Shown: positions 1 to 11,114 of the stretch, piece by piece
Layout of the letters: each line of letters begins with the position of its first letter
How positions within the stretch are numbered: the first letter of the stretch is position 1
Assembly: GCA_030411725.1 (NCBI GenBank)
Contig: MU839836.1
Coordinates: forward strand, 1,364,001 to 1,428,000
Reading direction: 5' to 3'
DNA: 64,000 nucleotides
DNA from: Echria macrotheca
Lineage: Eukaryota > Ascomycota > Sordariomycetes > Sordariales > Schizotheciaceae
Made by a program: the position numbers and the translations under genes
Notes under the pieces: generated by a model
Databases searched by the model: none
Seen by the model: the letters and a program-made list of their open reading frames with translations, nothing else
What the model was told of the DNA's origin: nothing

Positions 1-1353
1 GAGACCGGCTCGAACCCGAACTGCACCCTCGGCGATGTGGTATCCAGCATCAGCACTGCCCAGGCGAAGCTGTCCCGGCTCGGGATCTTCGTGGAGGATA
101 GCTTCCGGGTCTTCATCTCTGATGCGCGGAAGGACGTGTCGGTTCACCCAGAAAGGACGGACCTCGACATCGCCTTCAACGTGAAGGAGAGATCTCGCCT
201 AGCCTTGGGCGCGGGCACCGACTTCGGCAACACAGAAGGCTCGGCATATACCAACGCGGAGTTGCGCAACATCTTTGGCGGCGCCGAAACCCTCACGGTC
301 AACGCGCGCACCGGAACACGAACTCGATCCGCCTACAACGCGATATTCTCGGCGCCCATAAATGGTAACCCCGACATCCGATTAGCGGCCGAGACGCAGC
401 GATCCTCAACACAGAAGCCGTGGGCCTCACACGAGGAGAATCTGACAGGGGCCGGCCTGCGGCTTGACTGGCAAAAGGCAGACAATGGCGACACCCACTC
501 GATCGCCTACTCGAGCATATGGAGACAGATCACCGGCCTACTACCGTCCGCCTCCCCAACGGTCCGAGCCGACGCCGGCGACTCCCTCAAGAGTTCCATC
601 ACCTACACCTTCACACGGGACCGCTTCAACCGCGCCGCAGCTCCGAGTCCCACCCTCCCGCAGAGCGGCTATCTCCTCCGCGCCGTGAGCGAGCTAGCAG
701 GCTGGGGCCCTCTACAAGGCGACGTATCCTTCTCCAAAACCGAGGTAGAACTCTCCACCGCCTCGCCCCTCCCGCTCCCCGGCGTCAAGCCCACCAGCGG
801 CATCTCCATCGGCGGCGGTCTCCGCATGGGCCTGCTCTACCCCCTCCCCTTCGGCTTCAACCTAACCGGCTCCGCCATGCCCAGCCGCATCAACGACCGC
901 TTCCAGCTCGGCGGCCCAACCGACGTGCGCGGCTTCAAGCTCGGCGGTCTAGGGCCGCACGACGGTGCAGATTCCGTCGGCGGTGATGTCTATGCCGCTG
1001 GCGGGGTTAATCTGTTGTTCCCCCTGCCCCGAACCGGACCAGATTCGCCGCTGAGGTTCCAGGTGTTTGCCAATGGCGGGCGGTTAGTCGCGCTCAAGCA
1101 TAAGGGGAAGTCGAAACAGGGACAGGGAGATGGGGATCCGCTTCGCATTGATTCGGGCGCTGTGCGGAGGAGTGTGAGCTCTGCTGTGTCGGAGCTGGCG
1201 AGTGGGCTGCCCAGTCTGGCGGCTGGTGTTGGGTTGGTGTATGCGCACCCTGCTGCCAGGTTCGAGCTCAACTTTAGTCTACCGCTGGTTATGAGGCGGG
1301 GTGAGGAGGGGAGGAAGGGGTTGCAGGTTGGGGTCGGGATTAGCTTTTTGTAG
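1..1353 (+). CDS. SAM50: Sam50/Tob55, mitochondrial outer-membrane beta-barrel assembly protein (5' part cut by window edge)
   Basis: The reading frame is open from base 1 and ends at a TAG at 1351-1353, so the start lies outside the window; about 450 residues are visible. Sam50 is the core of the SAM complex, which inserts beta-barrel proteins such as porin and Tom40 into the mitochondrial outer membrane. The visible part begins in the end of the POTRA region and runs through the 16-strand Omp85 barrel. The diagnostic sign is the loop-6 motif FQLGGPTDVRGFKLGGLGP, which carries the V/IRGF core of all Omp85 proteins. The last residues (GLQVGVGISFL) fit the C-terminal barrel strand. No intron is seen in this portion. 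It converges on the ABC transporter downstream. The family call is very secure; the missing 5' end cannot be judged. Confidence 0.93.
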   Translation, partial: ETGSNPNCTLGDVVSSISTAQAKLSRLGIFVEDSFRVFISDARKDVSVHPERTDLDIAFNVKERSRLALGAGTDFGNTEGSAYTNAELRNIFGGAETLTVNARTGTRTRSAYNAIFSAPINGNPDIRLAAETQRSSTQKPWASHEENLTGAGLRLDWQKADNGDTHSIAYSSIWRQITGLLPSASPTVRADAGDSLKSSITYTFTRDRFNRAAAPSPTLPQSGYLLRAVSELAGWGPLQGDVSFSKTEVELSTASPLPLPGVKPTSGISIGGGLRMGLLYPLPFGFNLTGSAMPSRINDRFQLGGPTDVRGFKLGGLGPHDGADSVGGDVYAAGGVNLLFPLPRTGPDSPLRFQVFANGGRLVALKHKGKSKQGQGDGDPLRIDSGAVRRSVSSAVSELASGLPSLAAGVGLVYAHPAARFELNFSLPLVMRRGEEGRKGLQVGVGISFL

Positions 1354-1883
1354 TTTTGTACAATGGCTTGATCCCTTGAAGATGAGGTGTAAGAGTAGCA
1401 GCGCAGTAGCATGACAATACTTGACAAGTAAGATTTAGATCATATATCATGGGGGAAAACCCGTGAACAAGTAAGGCGAGTTTTATTCAACTCTATCCAT
1501 CCCCCCCCCCTCCTAGCCTCCCACCGGGGATATTCCTTCTATGTATATAGTTTTATGTATGACAGTACATATATGTATAGAGAGATTATATACAGGAGCA
1601 GGTATCTAGCCCTGCTGTCTCGCCGAGAGTCTAATTTAGACATTAGAAAAAGAAAAAAGAAGAGATTTTTACAAGAGAGTGCACACGTGACGTGATAAAG
1701 GAGATGGATGCAGCTAGGTAGATAGATGCGAGCGAGAGATTTGATGCAGGAATGGTAAGCAGAAGAAGAAGCGGATGAAAAAAAGGTATCCAGAATTCCT
1801 CTCCTTTCCTTATCTTCCAATACACCAGTAGGTGGGTGTGATCGTAGTCAATAACATGAAAAGAGAGGGTGAACGGTGGCGGT
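1354..1883. other. Convergent 3' intergenic region
   Basis: This stretch lies between the stop of SAM50 (+) and the stop of the ABC transporter (-), so it should hold both 3' UTRs. It contains a 10-base poly-C run at 1501-1510 and a TA-rich stretch near 1540-1595. Short frames here show no family resemblance. Confidence 0.6.
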
Positions 1884-4800
1884 TTACGCCTTCTTCTTCT
1901 TCCCGCCCAACTTCTTCTTGGGGACCCTGACGAGCCAGTAGACGAAGAGCGCAGCGAAGACGTTGAAGACGATGTAGATCCAGAGGAGACTAAGATACCA
2001 GGGTGGTTAGCATAGGATCTTCGAATGAAGAGAGGGAGAGAGAGAAACATACCCAAAGTTGCGCCATCTATCAGCGTAATCCGCCTTGGCGTTGGCCAGG
2101 AACACATTGGTATCCGACATCGGGCAGTACTCGCAGGTGCCGGTGCTCTGAGGATCCAGGAGATAGCCACCGGCGGCTTGCATGTACGGCCCGAGATACT
2201 GCTCGCAGGTGCTGCCGTTGGTCGGCTTGAAGCGCAGGTACTCGTTGGCGGCGCACACCACCTCCGTGTTGGCCACGGCGGTGGACAACATGGCGCTCGC
2301 GAGGTACGTGAACGGGCTAACGCGGTACATGAAGATCCAGAAGCGCGGGAGCGTGTCCGGGTTGGCGAGGACACCGCAGAAGATGAGACACAGGGTGAAG
2401 AGCAGATTGGCAATGTTGCCACCGGCCTCGGCCGTCTCAAAGCCCGCAATCATCAGGTCGGTAAACGTCGAGGTGAACAGCAGGAAGGCGACAAGCAGCA
2501 AAAACATCAGACCGCCACGCTCCACGACCTGGTCCGCGGCGATGGCGTTGTTCTGGAGACCGACGGGGTAATACCAGCAGACGTACATCAGCGCAGCCAT
2601 CAGGACGTTCCAGGGGAGCTCGACGATGATCTGCGAGAGCATGAAGATCTTCCAGCTGTACACCTTGGATGGCCGTTCGCGGACTTCGTACAGAGAGCGT
2701 TGGATGACGAAATGCGGCATGGTCTGCTGCACGAGCTGGCCAAAGACGGTGAAGATGTTGAAGATGGCAAACATTTGGTTGGTGAGACCTTGGATCGTGT
2801 TGGGCGCGTCGAAGAAGATGAAACCGATGAACAGCGCAACCAGAACGCAAAGGGCCATCTTGGAGTAGATGTAGGACGGTGTGCGCCAGTATTGCTGGAA
2901 CACGCGGGCCGTGACCTCGATGAGCTGCTTGAAGAAGGGAGCAGCAAACTCACGGTAGCTGCCATCGTCATCACCAAGCGCCGTGGTGTCCTTTGGCTCA
3001 TCCTTGAGACGCTGGAGCTCGGCCTGAACTGCACTGTACTCGGGGCTCTCCCGCCAGGCCTGGAACCAGTCGATCTCGGAGTGTGTTCCAGGAGCAGCGC
3101 CAATGACCTCCAACATCCACTCGGCGGGGTTGGCTTCCGGAGGGCAGGGCTTTCCACCGTTACGCTCAAAGTAGGATGTCATCGTCTTGGAGTTCTTGCC
3201 GATATCGCCAAAGTAAACAGTCTTGCCACCCTTGGCGAGGAACAAGAGTCTGTCGAACCGCTGGAAGAGCATAGCAGAAGGCTGATGGATGGTGCAGAGA
3301 ATGGCTTGTCCGCTCTTGGTCAACTTCTCCAGGAGATCCAGGATAGCCCACGACGTTTGACTGTCGAGACCCGAGGTTGGTTCATCAACAAAAAGCAGGA
3401 GAGGAGGCTTCGCAGCCAGTTCCACACCAATGGTTAGGCGCTTCCTCTGTTCAACGTTCAAGCCCTCACCAGGAACACCAATGATAGCATCCGCATACTC
3501 CTCCATGTCGAGCAGCTTGATAACCTCGTCGACATATGCGAGCTTCTCCTCGCGGGGCACGTGGTCAGGCTGGCGGAGGAGAGCGCTGAAGTTGAGAGCC
3601 TCGCGAACGGTCGTCGTCTGGAGATGAAGATCCTGTTGTTGTACGTAGCCGGTCTTGCGCTGGAAGGATGCATCTCTGGGGTGCCCGTCAACCAGCATTT
3701 CACCCGTGATGATACCCATGGAGGTTCTGTCGGCAAGGCAGTCGAGCAGAGTGGTCTTTCCGGCGCCAGAGACACCCATGAGCGCCGTCAGCGTGCCCGG
3801 TTTGACCCAGCCGTCCACGTTGTTCAGAATCTGGCGGGGTTCGCCCTTGATCTTGACCTCGTAGCAGACATTGTTCCAGTGGAAGACGCTTGTCTGCTTC
3901 TGCAGCATACCGGCTTCCTTGTCACTGGAGTGGCCATCATTAACAAGTACTCCGGCGCCAGGGGCAGAACCAGATTCGGCGTCTCCCTTCTGCTCCTTGA
4001 AGGAGGCCGGCTTGTGCCCACGGCGGAAGACAAGAACCTCGCCCTTGCTCTTCTTGGCGGCCACGTTCTCGGCCGCCAACATGTAGAAGGATAGGAATCC
4101 AACAAGGAATACCAGGACCAGACCAAAGTCGCGCCACTTGTGCTCGTTGTAGTATGAGAAGCCAGACCGGACGTAGTCGTCGCCCAGGACGTAGTCGTTG
4201 CCTGCAATGGAGCCAACCGCGGAGCACACCTTGTTTTCGGAACCGACGTTGGCATAGATGGGGAACTGCGGGCTCGGGACATACGATGTGCACAGGAACT
4301 GCCGGTTATGGAATTCGTTGACCATTAGCGCCTCGAAAGCATAGGCCAGCGGGTCGAGGTAGTTGATCCATCGGCACCAGCCCAACATGTAGTCGAGCGG
4401 GATTGCGAAACCAGTAAAGATGACGAGAGCCAGGATGATGAGAGCGGCCGGCACCATGGCTTGCGAAAGGGTGCGCGAGGCACTTGCAATGGTCCGGAAC
4501 ATCATCGACATGGCCAACACAGTGACGAACGAGACCAGCAGGAAGAAGAAAAATGCACCGGCTTCTCGCCGAAGGTTCGTCATGAAGTAGAGGGTCGTGT
4601 TGAAGACGATGCAGTTCAGAACCTTGTAAGGCAGATCGCACAACATGGATGCCACTGCCTCGGCTGATGGATGATAAAGCGCGTACCGGTCGTGTTTTTC
4701 GACGATCGGGCGTTGGGCGTAGAGGGTCAGGATCTCCAAGGCACTGGCGAAGGCGTTCATCAGACAGGCGAAGAAGAGGAGCGCGCCTCTTTGGAAGAAG

Positions 4801-6606
4801 CTGGCCGTGTCGGGTTGGAGGTTGTAGAAGACACTGGCGATGATGAGACACATGATGAAGTTGCCGATTAGCGCACCAACTGTGAGACTTGGGTCGCCGA
4901 TCAAGCGCCTCCATCCACGCCAGAGGCAAAGTTTGGTTTGCTGGACGAAGGAGAGGGTGAAAGGAGATTTGGCGCGTTGTCCCTTGGCCTGCTGGGCCTT
5001 CTTGGAGGCACGGAAGGCCTCGGCATCTGGGCCGTTGATGGGGTGTTCAACCTTGTATCCCTCGATCTCAGCTTGCAGAGCCTTGTAGTTGGCGCTGTTC
5101 TTCCACGCCGCGGCAAACTCGTCAGGGGTGCGCGGGGCCCTCCCCTCAAAGCCGGGGCGAACAATACGCTCCTGGGGACTCGTCATGGAAGTCAAGAAAT
5201 CGGGGGTTGTCGCACGGGCGGGGCATTCGAATCCGAGATCGATAAAGTACTGCTTGGCCTCATCGGCTCTTCCGAAGAAAATCTGCCGTCCCTCGTACAA
5301 CACGACAGCCTTGTCGAATAGGTCGTACGCGCTCTGCGGAGCCTGGTAAATAGACACGCACGCAGTGCTACCAAACACCTCGGTCTGGAGTCTGAGATTG
5401 CGGCAGAACTCGATCGCATTGGCGCTGTCCAGACCTCTCGTGCTGTTATCCCAACATTGGAGGGGGGCGCCAGACAGAGTTGCTTCAGCAATGGTGACGC
5501 GCTTCCTCTCGCCGCCCGACACACCGCGGATGAACTCGTTACCAACACGAGTGTTAATCGTATGACTAATGCCGAATAGCGCCATAACAACGTCCCGGAG
5601 GTGGTTGGCAAAGAGGTTCTTGCTGATGCCATCCGGGATCTGCCGTGGCGCGCGAGCATGGGCGGCAAACGTCAAGGTATCCCCGACAGACAGCTGCGGG
5701 AAGTGTGTATCGACTTCGGCGGTGTAAATGGCCTCTCCGCGGTGGTGAGTGTGCATCTCCTTGGCCGTCATCCCTGCATAAACATGTCAGCACCACCTTC
5801 AGCGCAGGTCATCAGGGCGCGAAAGACTTACCTTGGTAGTTGAAATACGACTTGTCATCAATGAAAATGCCATTGTAGTCGCCAGCAATCGTCTTCAAAA
5901 ACGTGCTGCACCCAGATCCTGGGGGGCCGAGAACCACAAGCATCTCGCCCTTCCGGACGACACCATCAAAGTCGCGCAGGATATCAATGCGATGCCCCTT
6001 GTTCCCGAGAAGTTTGCGCCCCACGCTAACAACCTCGAGCCAGATATTGAGAAAGTCCTTCTGGTAATCGGTGGGCGAGCCAAATCCAAACACATTCAGG
6101 TGCTGAAAAGCAACACCGGTGGTACGGAACTGGTGTCCTTCGCCTGACACCATGTCAACCACCGCCTTGGCCCACGCCCGCGCATTGAAGTTGGGGCCAT
6201 TGGGGTTCAGGGGCGAGTTTTCGTCTTCGGATGCGATCAGGAAAACGTTGCCGCCAGCGCCATCCCCAGCCGCATGCGACTGGTTTGTGTACTTGCGCGC
6301 GAGGGCCTGCACCAGGCTATTCCTGCGCTCGACCTCGATCTCATCCTCATCTTCGTCGGTGAAGGCGTCGGTCTCGGCGCCGGGCGTGACCGTCTTGTCA
6401 TGGCGGGGTGTGTCGCTCTCGGCGACCTCAGTGACGGAGGTCGCCCGGGTCCTGCTCACGTCCTCGGCGCGCGCTGGCGATGAGCCGCCGGCTGCGGTAG
6501 CCTCGTCGGCATTTTCGCGCGTCCTCTGGCGCGCCAGAGCCGGCAGGCCTGTGTTTTGCGCCGTGAGATCGTAGTTCCCGAAGGAACTCGTCCCGACAAA
6601 CGACAT
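1884..6606 (-). CDS. PDR/CDR-type (ABCG) full-size ABC multidrug exporter
   Basis: Three exons join in frame: 6606-5832, 5773-2053 and 1989-1884, giving 1533 residues, the usual length for a PDR pump. The order is (NBD-TMD) twice. NBD1 has the fungal degenerate Walker A, GPPGSGCST with Cys replacing the usual Lys, plus VSGGERKR and a degenerate Walker B ending in STRGLDS. NBD2 has the canonical Walker A GVSGAGKTT, a degenerate signature LNVEQRKR and Walker B LLLFVDEPTSGLD. This mirrored degeneracy is the family hallmark and leaves one competent ATP site. Each TMD shows about six hydrophobic segments and a Cys-containing extracellular loop. The protein ends in a basic tail, GGKKKKA. The start was chosen as the first ATG giving a typical hydrophilic N-terminus; an in-frame ATG lies 27 bp upstream. 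The role is plasma-membrane export of hydrophobic compounds such as azoles; the substrate is unknown. Confidence 0.95.
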
Positions 6607-9600
6607 GCCTCCTGGCTTATGCCTCCCTCGCACCTCGCCGTGGCAGATCCTTCCTCTGGTTGGTGTTCTCGGGCTGCTGACTGCGGGGCGGGCGCAATGG
6701 GAGCCCTGGGCGCAAGAGCCGCGAATTAAAAGCTATAGGCCGCTGATGTTAAGACAATGCAGGCAAAACCGGGTAGCATCAACACAATAATAACAACAAC
6801 AACAACGAGTGTAGAGAAGGTCGGAGGGTCTTGCAATCGAGCAAGCGCGCACAAGCAGAGGAACGAGGGAAGATGCAACCCGCGCGAGCGAGGGACGACA
6901 CCAGAAAAGTCCTAGCCGGGCCAAGATAACATTCATAATAGGGGCGACGGACTCTTCGAACAGCCCGAAGTGGAGCGCGTCCCCCTCCAGCTGCTGCGGG
7001 CAAGGCACGGCCCCGGCACCGTGGTCGACCCAAACCCACCCGAAAGCGAGCCTGGCCCAGTGGCCAACATCCGGTCCGCTCAGCTGCAGAGCCTTCACCC
7101 AACACTTACCGAAAAGGACCCTGCCGCCCCGCCATCGGCGGGTGCTCTCAAATGATGTGCGCCGCGACCCATCCAAGCGCCACATGGTTGGCCCCTCCAA
7201 ATCTCGAGGGTGGGCGGACGATCGCGGGGTCTGTCATCGATGACGGCAAATCCTGTCTCTACTCTAATCAGACCGTTGAGACTCCGAGACTTGTGACATC
7301 CCGCTCCGGAGCTTCGGGGTAAGAGCACGTCGATTCGGTCATTCGTCCTCTCTCCACGGTGGTCTTCCTCAGCATCCTTCGCCAGTTGTGGGGCTACCTC
7401 ACCTTGGATGCCAACCTCGGCAAAATGAATCGCCGTCTCGGAGACTTAGAGGCTGCTTCGCTAGGCACGAACGACATCACGTCTGCTCTTCCTTCCCAGA
7501 CGTGGAAACCGAGACCGACAATGGGGCTCGGTGCCTACATAATCCGCACTTCTCATGCGGGTAGGCAACATCTGAGTCTCCCTGTGGTTCTGGCATCTGG
7601 GGAGCAGCGACGAGTCCCTGCTTGCGGCTTGCATACACGTGTACTGGCTCGACTCTGCTCCAAATGCGCAGGACAGTCCAAGACTGCAATTACAAGGTCG
7701 TTAGTTGCATGCATATCCACTTGGTACGGAGTATCGTACTCGGATATCATCGACACTTATCAGATTCGTCCCACAGCCAATTTCTTCTCTTTTTTCGCGA
7801 CAATTCGATGGCGTCTTGGCAATGGCGCGGCAACAAGCTGCATTTCGAGCTGCTGGGAACTTTCGTTTTTTTCTGTCCAATAGGATGCTTGAATTGTCCG
7901 CTCAAGCCCTGCCCCGGATCGAAGGCTAGCTAACCGAGACGCTCCCGCCATCCCGGTCAGCACAGTGGGGGGAATCCTGCGAGAAGAGAACGGCATCGAT
8001 GCCATCTTCGGGGTCCGGCATGAACCCGATTTCCCGCCGGTTGCGAACGAACGCGATCAAACATCGTGTGCAACCGGTGTCTGTTTCTTGTCACAGTTGA
8101 TGTTCAAACTCAAACGATACCTATTATTTAGGCTGTCTCATTTTATTAGGCGACCTTTAAACAAGGAAAACTGGACTCCGGGAACATGGTAGTCACGTGC
8201 CAGGGTGGAGGATTATTCTCGAACGCTCGCTGCGGTGGAAAACATGCCGAATACGAATACAGACACCCCCCCAAGCCAGGCGTGTTTTCAAGAACGCGTC
8301 CCCAGAAGTCCGCGTATCTGATTAATCCGAAGAATACCCACAGTGCCCGCAATTCAAACGACAATCCGATGACAACTGTCCAGTCGACATAGTCTTTGAC
8401 AAGTATATCCATTTTCTTGCTGGCGGCATCTCGTGTGACGCACGTGTTCGGGTCCATTATCCGATGTATATGCTGCGTGGTCCGCAGAGACAGCAAGACC
8501 GACAGCGTCGCAGTCCCGGTAAGGACCGAACTATGCAGCAATATAGTTAGGAAGTATTCCGTACCCAAGCATCATTCGGTTCGGTTTGATGCTGAACCGC
8601 CTCCTTTGATTGGGCCTTGAAGACTCTCAGTCAAAGCAGGCCACAAGGCCTTGTGTCACTAGGCTATTCATTACTACATACAGTTCTTCTCAAGGTCTTC
8701 AAGTTGTGGATCCGAACGTGTGCTTGGAATACGCTGCACAGCCTCCCTTGGACGATGACCAAGCAGAATCCACATCATGCATCCACGTACAAGAGCTGAA
8801 GGATTGTCCGGTTCGTACTCGGCTCGAGCTAGGCTTGAAGCCTCCAAAGAGGAGAGTTGGAGGGTGGCGCCTCGACGGCGTATTGACCGACTGTCTGCCC
8901 CGTATTACAGTCCGAGAGAATACGTCTCACCCAAGATGGACTTCCGAATGATTGGCTGATCTAGCCACTCAGCAGATTAGAATATCGAATTCGCATGCCA
9001 CAACACCGTTCCTGCAATCATAGAGGAGCGTCCTTCACATACCTAGGTACCTTAGCTAGGTAGGTATGCAAAGAAATAATACTCAGCAAGATCCCTTTTT
9101 AAGTCCAGTTCTTATGTACGTTGCTATGGTTTGAGCATGTGTAAGTTACCACGTTGGGGAAGCTACGTCCAGGAATTGACTACAAAACTGGAACAAAATG
9201 CTCCTCAGTCTATTCATAGGACGCCGGCTTGTCAGGCAAGCTACTCCTGCGTTATGCAATATTCTCGAATATCAACACATCCCGCAAACAACGCCACGCA
9301 TGTTGGTGAGCTACTATGTAGCCAGGCAGTTATGTAAGAGGATCCACGGAACCCTGTCCGGTTTAACCGTCCCGTCTAACTCGCGCATTCGTGATATTTA
9401 TATCTCATTCCGGGATTTCAACATATCTGGTGATGGTGTTTTGCTTCGTGATGATAGCAGGCAATAGTGCCGATCATAGTAGGAGTGCCATTCAGGTGTT
9501 AGACTGTCCCGAGTGTGGCAGCTCCACCGTAGAACCCTTCCGAAGCTAGTCATGAGAGCACCGATGTGTGTTCCGCATTCGCCTCCTTTATTCTATTCCG

Positions 9601-11114
9601 TCGTTCTTTCTGACACCCGATTGCTATCATTCCGAGACCCAGGGTCAAAATCGATAGACATTCACAGGATTTCACCTGTCCTCTCCAGTATCGTCAGACA
9701 ACCCCGAAAGGCATATCGGTTACAGCCCAACTGGTGGATGGTCAATAACAGTGGGAAGGAAACGTCTCCATGATCCGGGAATCAAGACAGGTGATCCTGA
9801 CCAAGCGTGCTACTCTGCGTTTCGGCGAGATGAGGTATCTCTTGTGGAACACCTGAAACCAGGTACCCGAAGGCCGTGACCAACGCTTGCTCTGCTTATC
9901 GTCACTCCGAGCCATGTTGGGAGACATGCTTGAGATGGTAGATAACAAAAAAATCAGATGATAGTGATACACAACTGTTGTGTGGTGGGCTGAAACGGCC
10001 CCAGCCAATCATATCGATGCGGGCATGACCCATGAGCCTCCCGCGGAGGTGTGTGGCTTGCGGCATATGACGATTTCGTGGCTGATCCGTCAAAAGACAC
10101 CTCCAGCATGAGGGCATACCGGTACCTACTCCGTAGCTATTGCAAAATATCAGGGGATAGTATAGCAGTAGAATACTACCGTATCAAAAAGAGGAGTTGG
10201 TCGAGCCTCGATGGCACTCATATCATCCCCTCCTCGGCGAGCGGATGATGTCGTTGATCCAAGAATCACCTCACCGCGGCCAAAAACTTGGAAACGAAAT
10301 TGCCCATCGAAGCGCTGCGTCGATAAGAACCCATCTACTCTCCACATAGAGCAAAACCGGATAAACCCACATAGAGATAGAGCCCATAACAATGCAGGAC
10401 CGGATTCATGGTCGTGATACGGATATCGGTACCGGTGCTGAAATGAGTGAGAACATTGAGACATCGACTTCAAAAAGTTCAATCATCTGAACGTTGCGTG
10501 GTCCGTGCTTCTGGTGATCCACCTTTCCTAAAACGTCCGTGCTGTGTGGATGGTCAGCGGCTTGCCGACCTCCTTCTTGGCATCCAGCTCTCTGTCTCCA
10601 TCACCTCCTTCAGTCCAACATCTGAATCAATCGTCCCACCACCACCGGCCGGTGCTGGGCGTATACAAGACGACCAATTCTCTCCAGCTGGGAGACGGTA
10701 TAGGCACCGCAAAGATGCGGGCCTGCGACTTCCGCTTTTGACTCGTCGAGCTCAACTGCCAAACAAAAACCCCGCCATTCCCGGTTCGCAGCACGAGTGC
10801 GAATCAATCCGCCCCGTCCACGCCGACGAGGTTCGATGCCCACGGCGGCTCGAATCCGACGCATTTCAGTCGCAGAAGTTGTTTCGCCATTACGAGCCAA
10901 AACGAAAATCACTAACACTCTACTCTTTTTTGACTTGCCCGCTCGCCCTGGTCTTGGCAGGGTCTAAATCAGTCAGCGCCCACGGCTACGTCACGGCCGC
11001 CATACCCGACCCGGAAGCTCGATCTAGCCACGCACTTGAAATATTCGTCCGCGACTCATCCAGGCTCGAAACTGAAAGAACCGTCTTGAATGTTCACGAT
11101 AGGTCGTTCCAACC
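6607..11114. other. 4.5-kb gene-poor interval
   Basis: No convincing coding sequence was found between the ABC transporter start and the SIP5 start. The open frames are short, overlap on both strands, contain many rare codons and match no family I recognise. The stretch must contain the promoters of both flanking, divergently oriented genes. It also holds a palindromic CCTAGGTA cluster at 9041-9068 and the nonamer TACGGAGTA at 7725-7733 with its reverse complement at 10127-10135. The segment from about 10.9 to 11.1 kb is pyrimidine-rich and probably the SIP5 5' leader. Confidence 0.5.

Noticed and set aside
2025..3437. 470-codon open frame antisense to the ABC transporter
   Set aside because: Shadow of a GC-rich coding sequence; composition (His/Arg/Glu/Val-rich) and lack of motifs show that it is not a gene.
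7359..7883. 174-codon frame upstream of the transporter
   Set aside because: No domain, overlapped by several frames on both strands, no convincing splice-extended protein.
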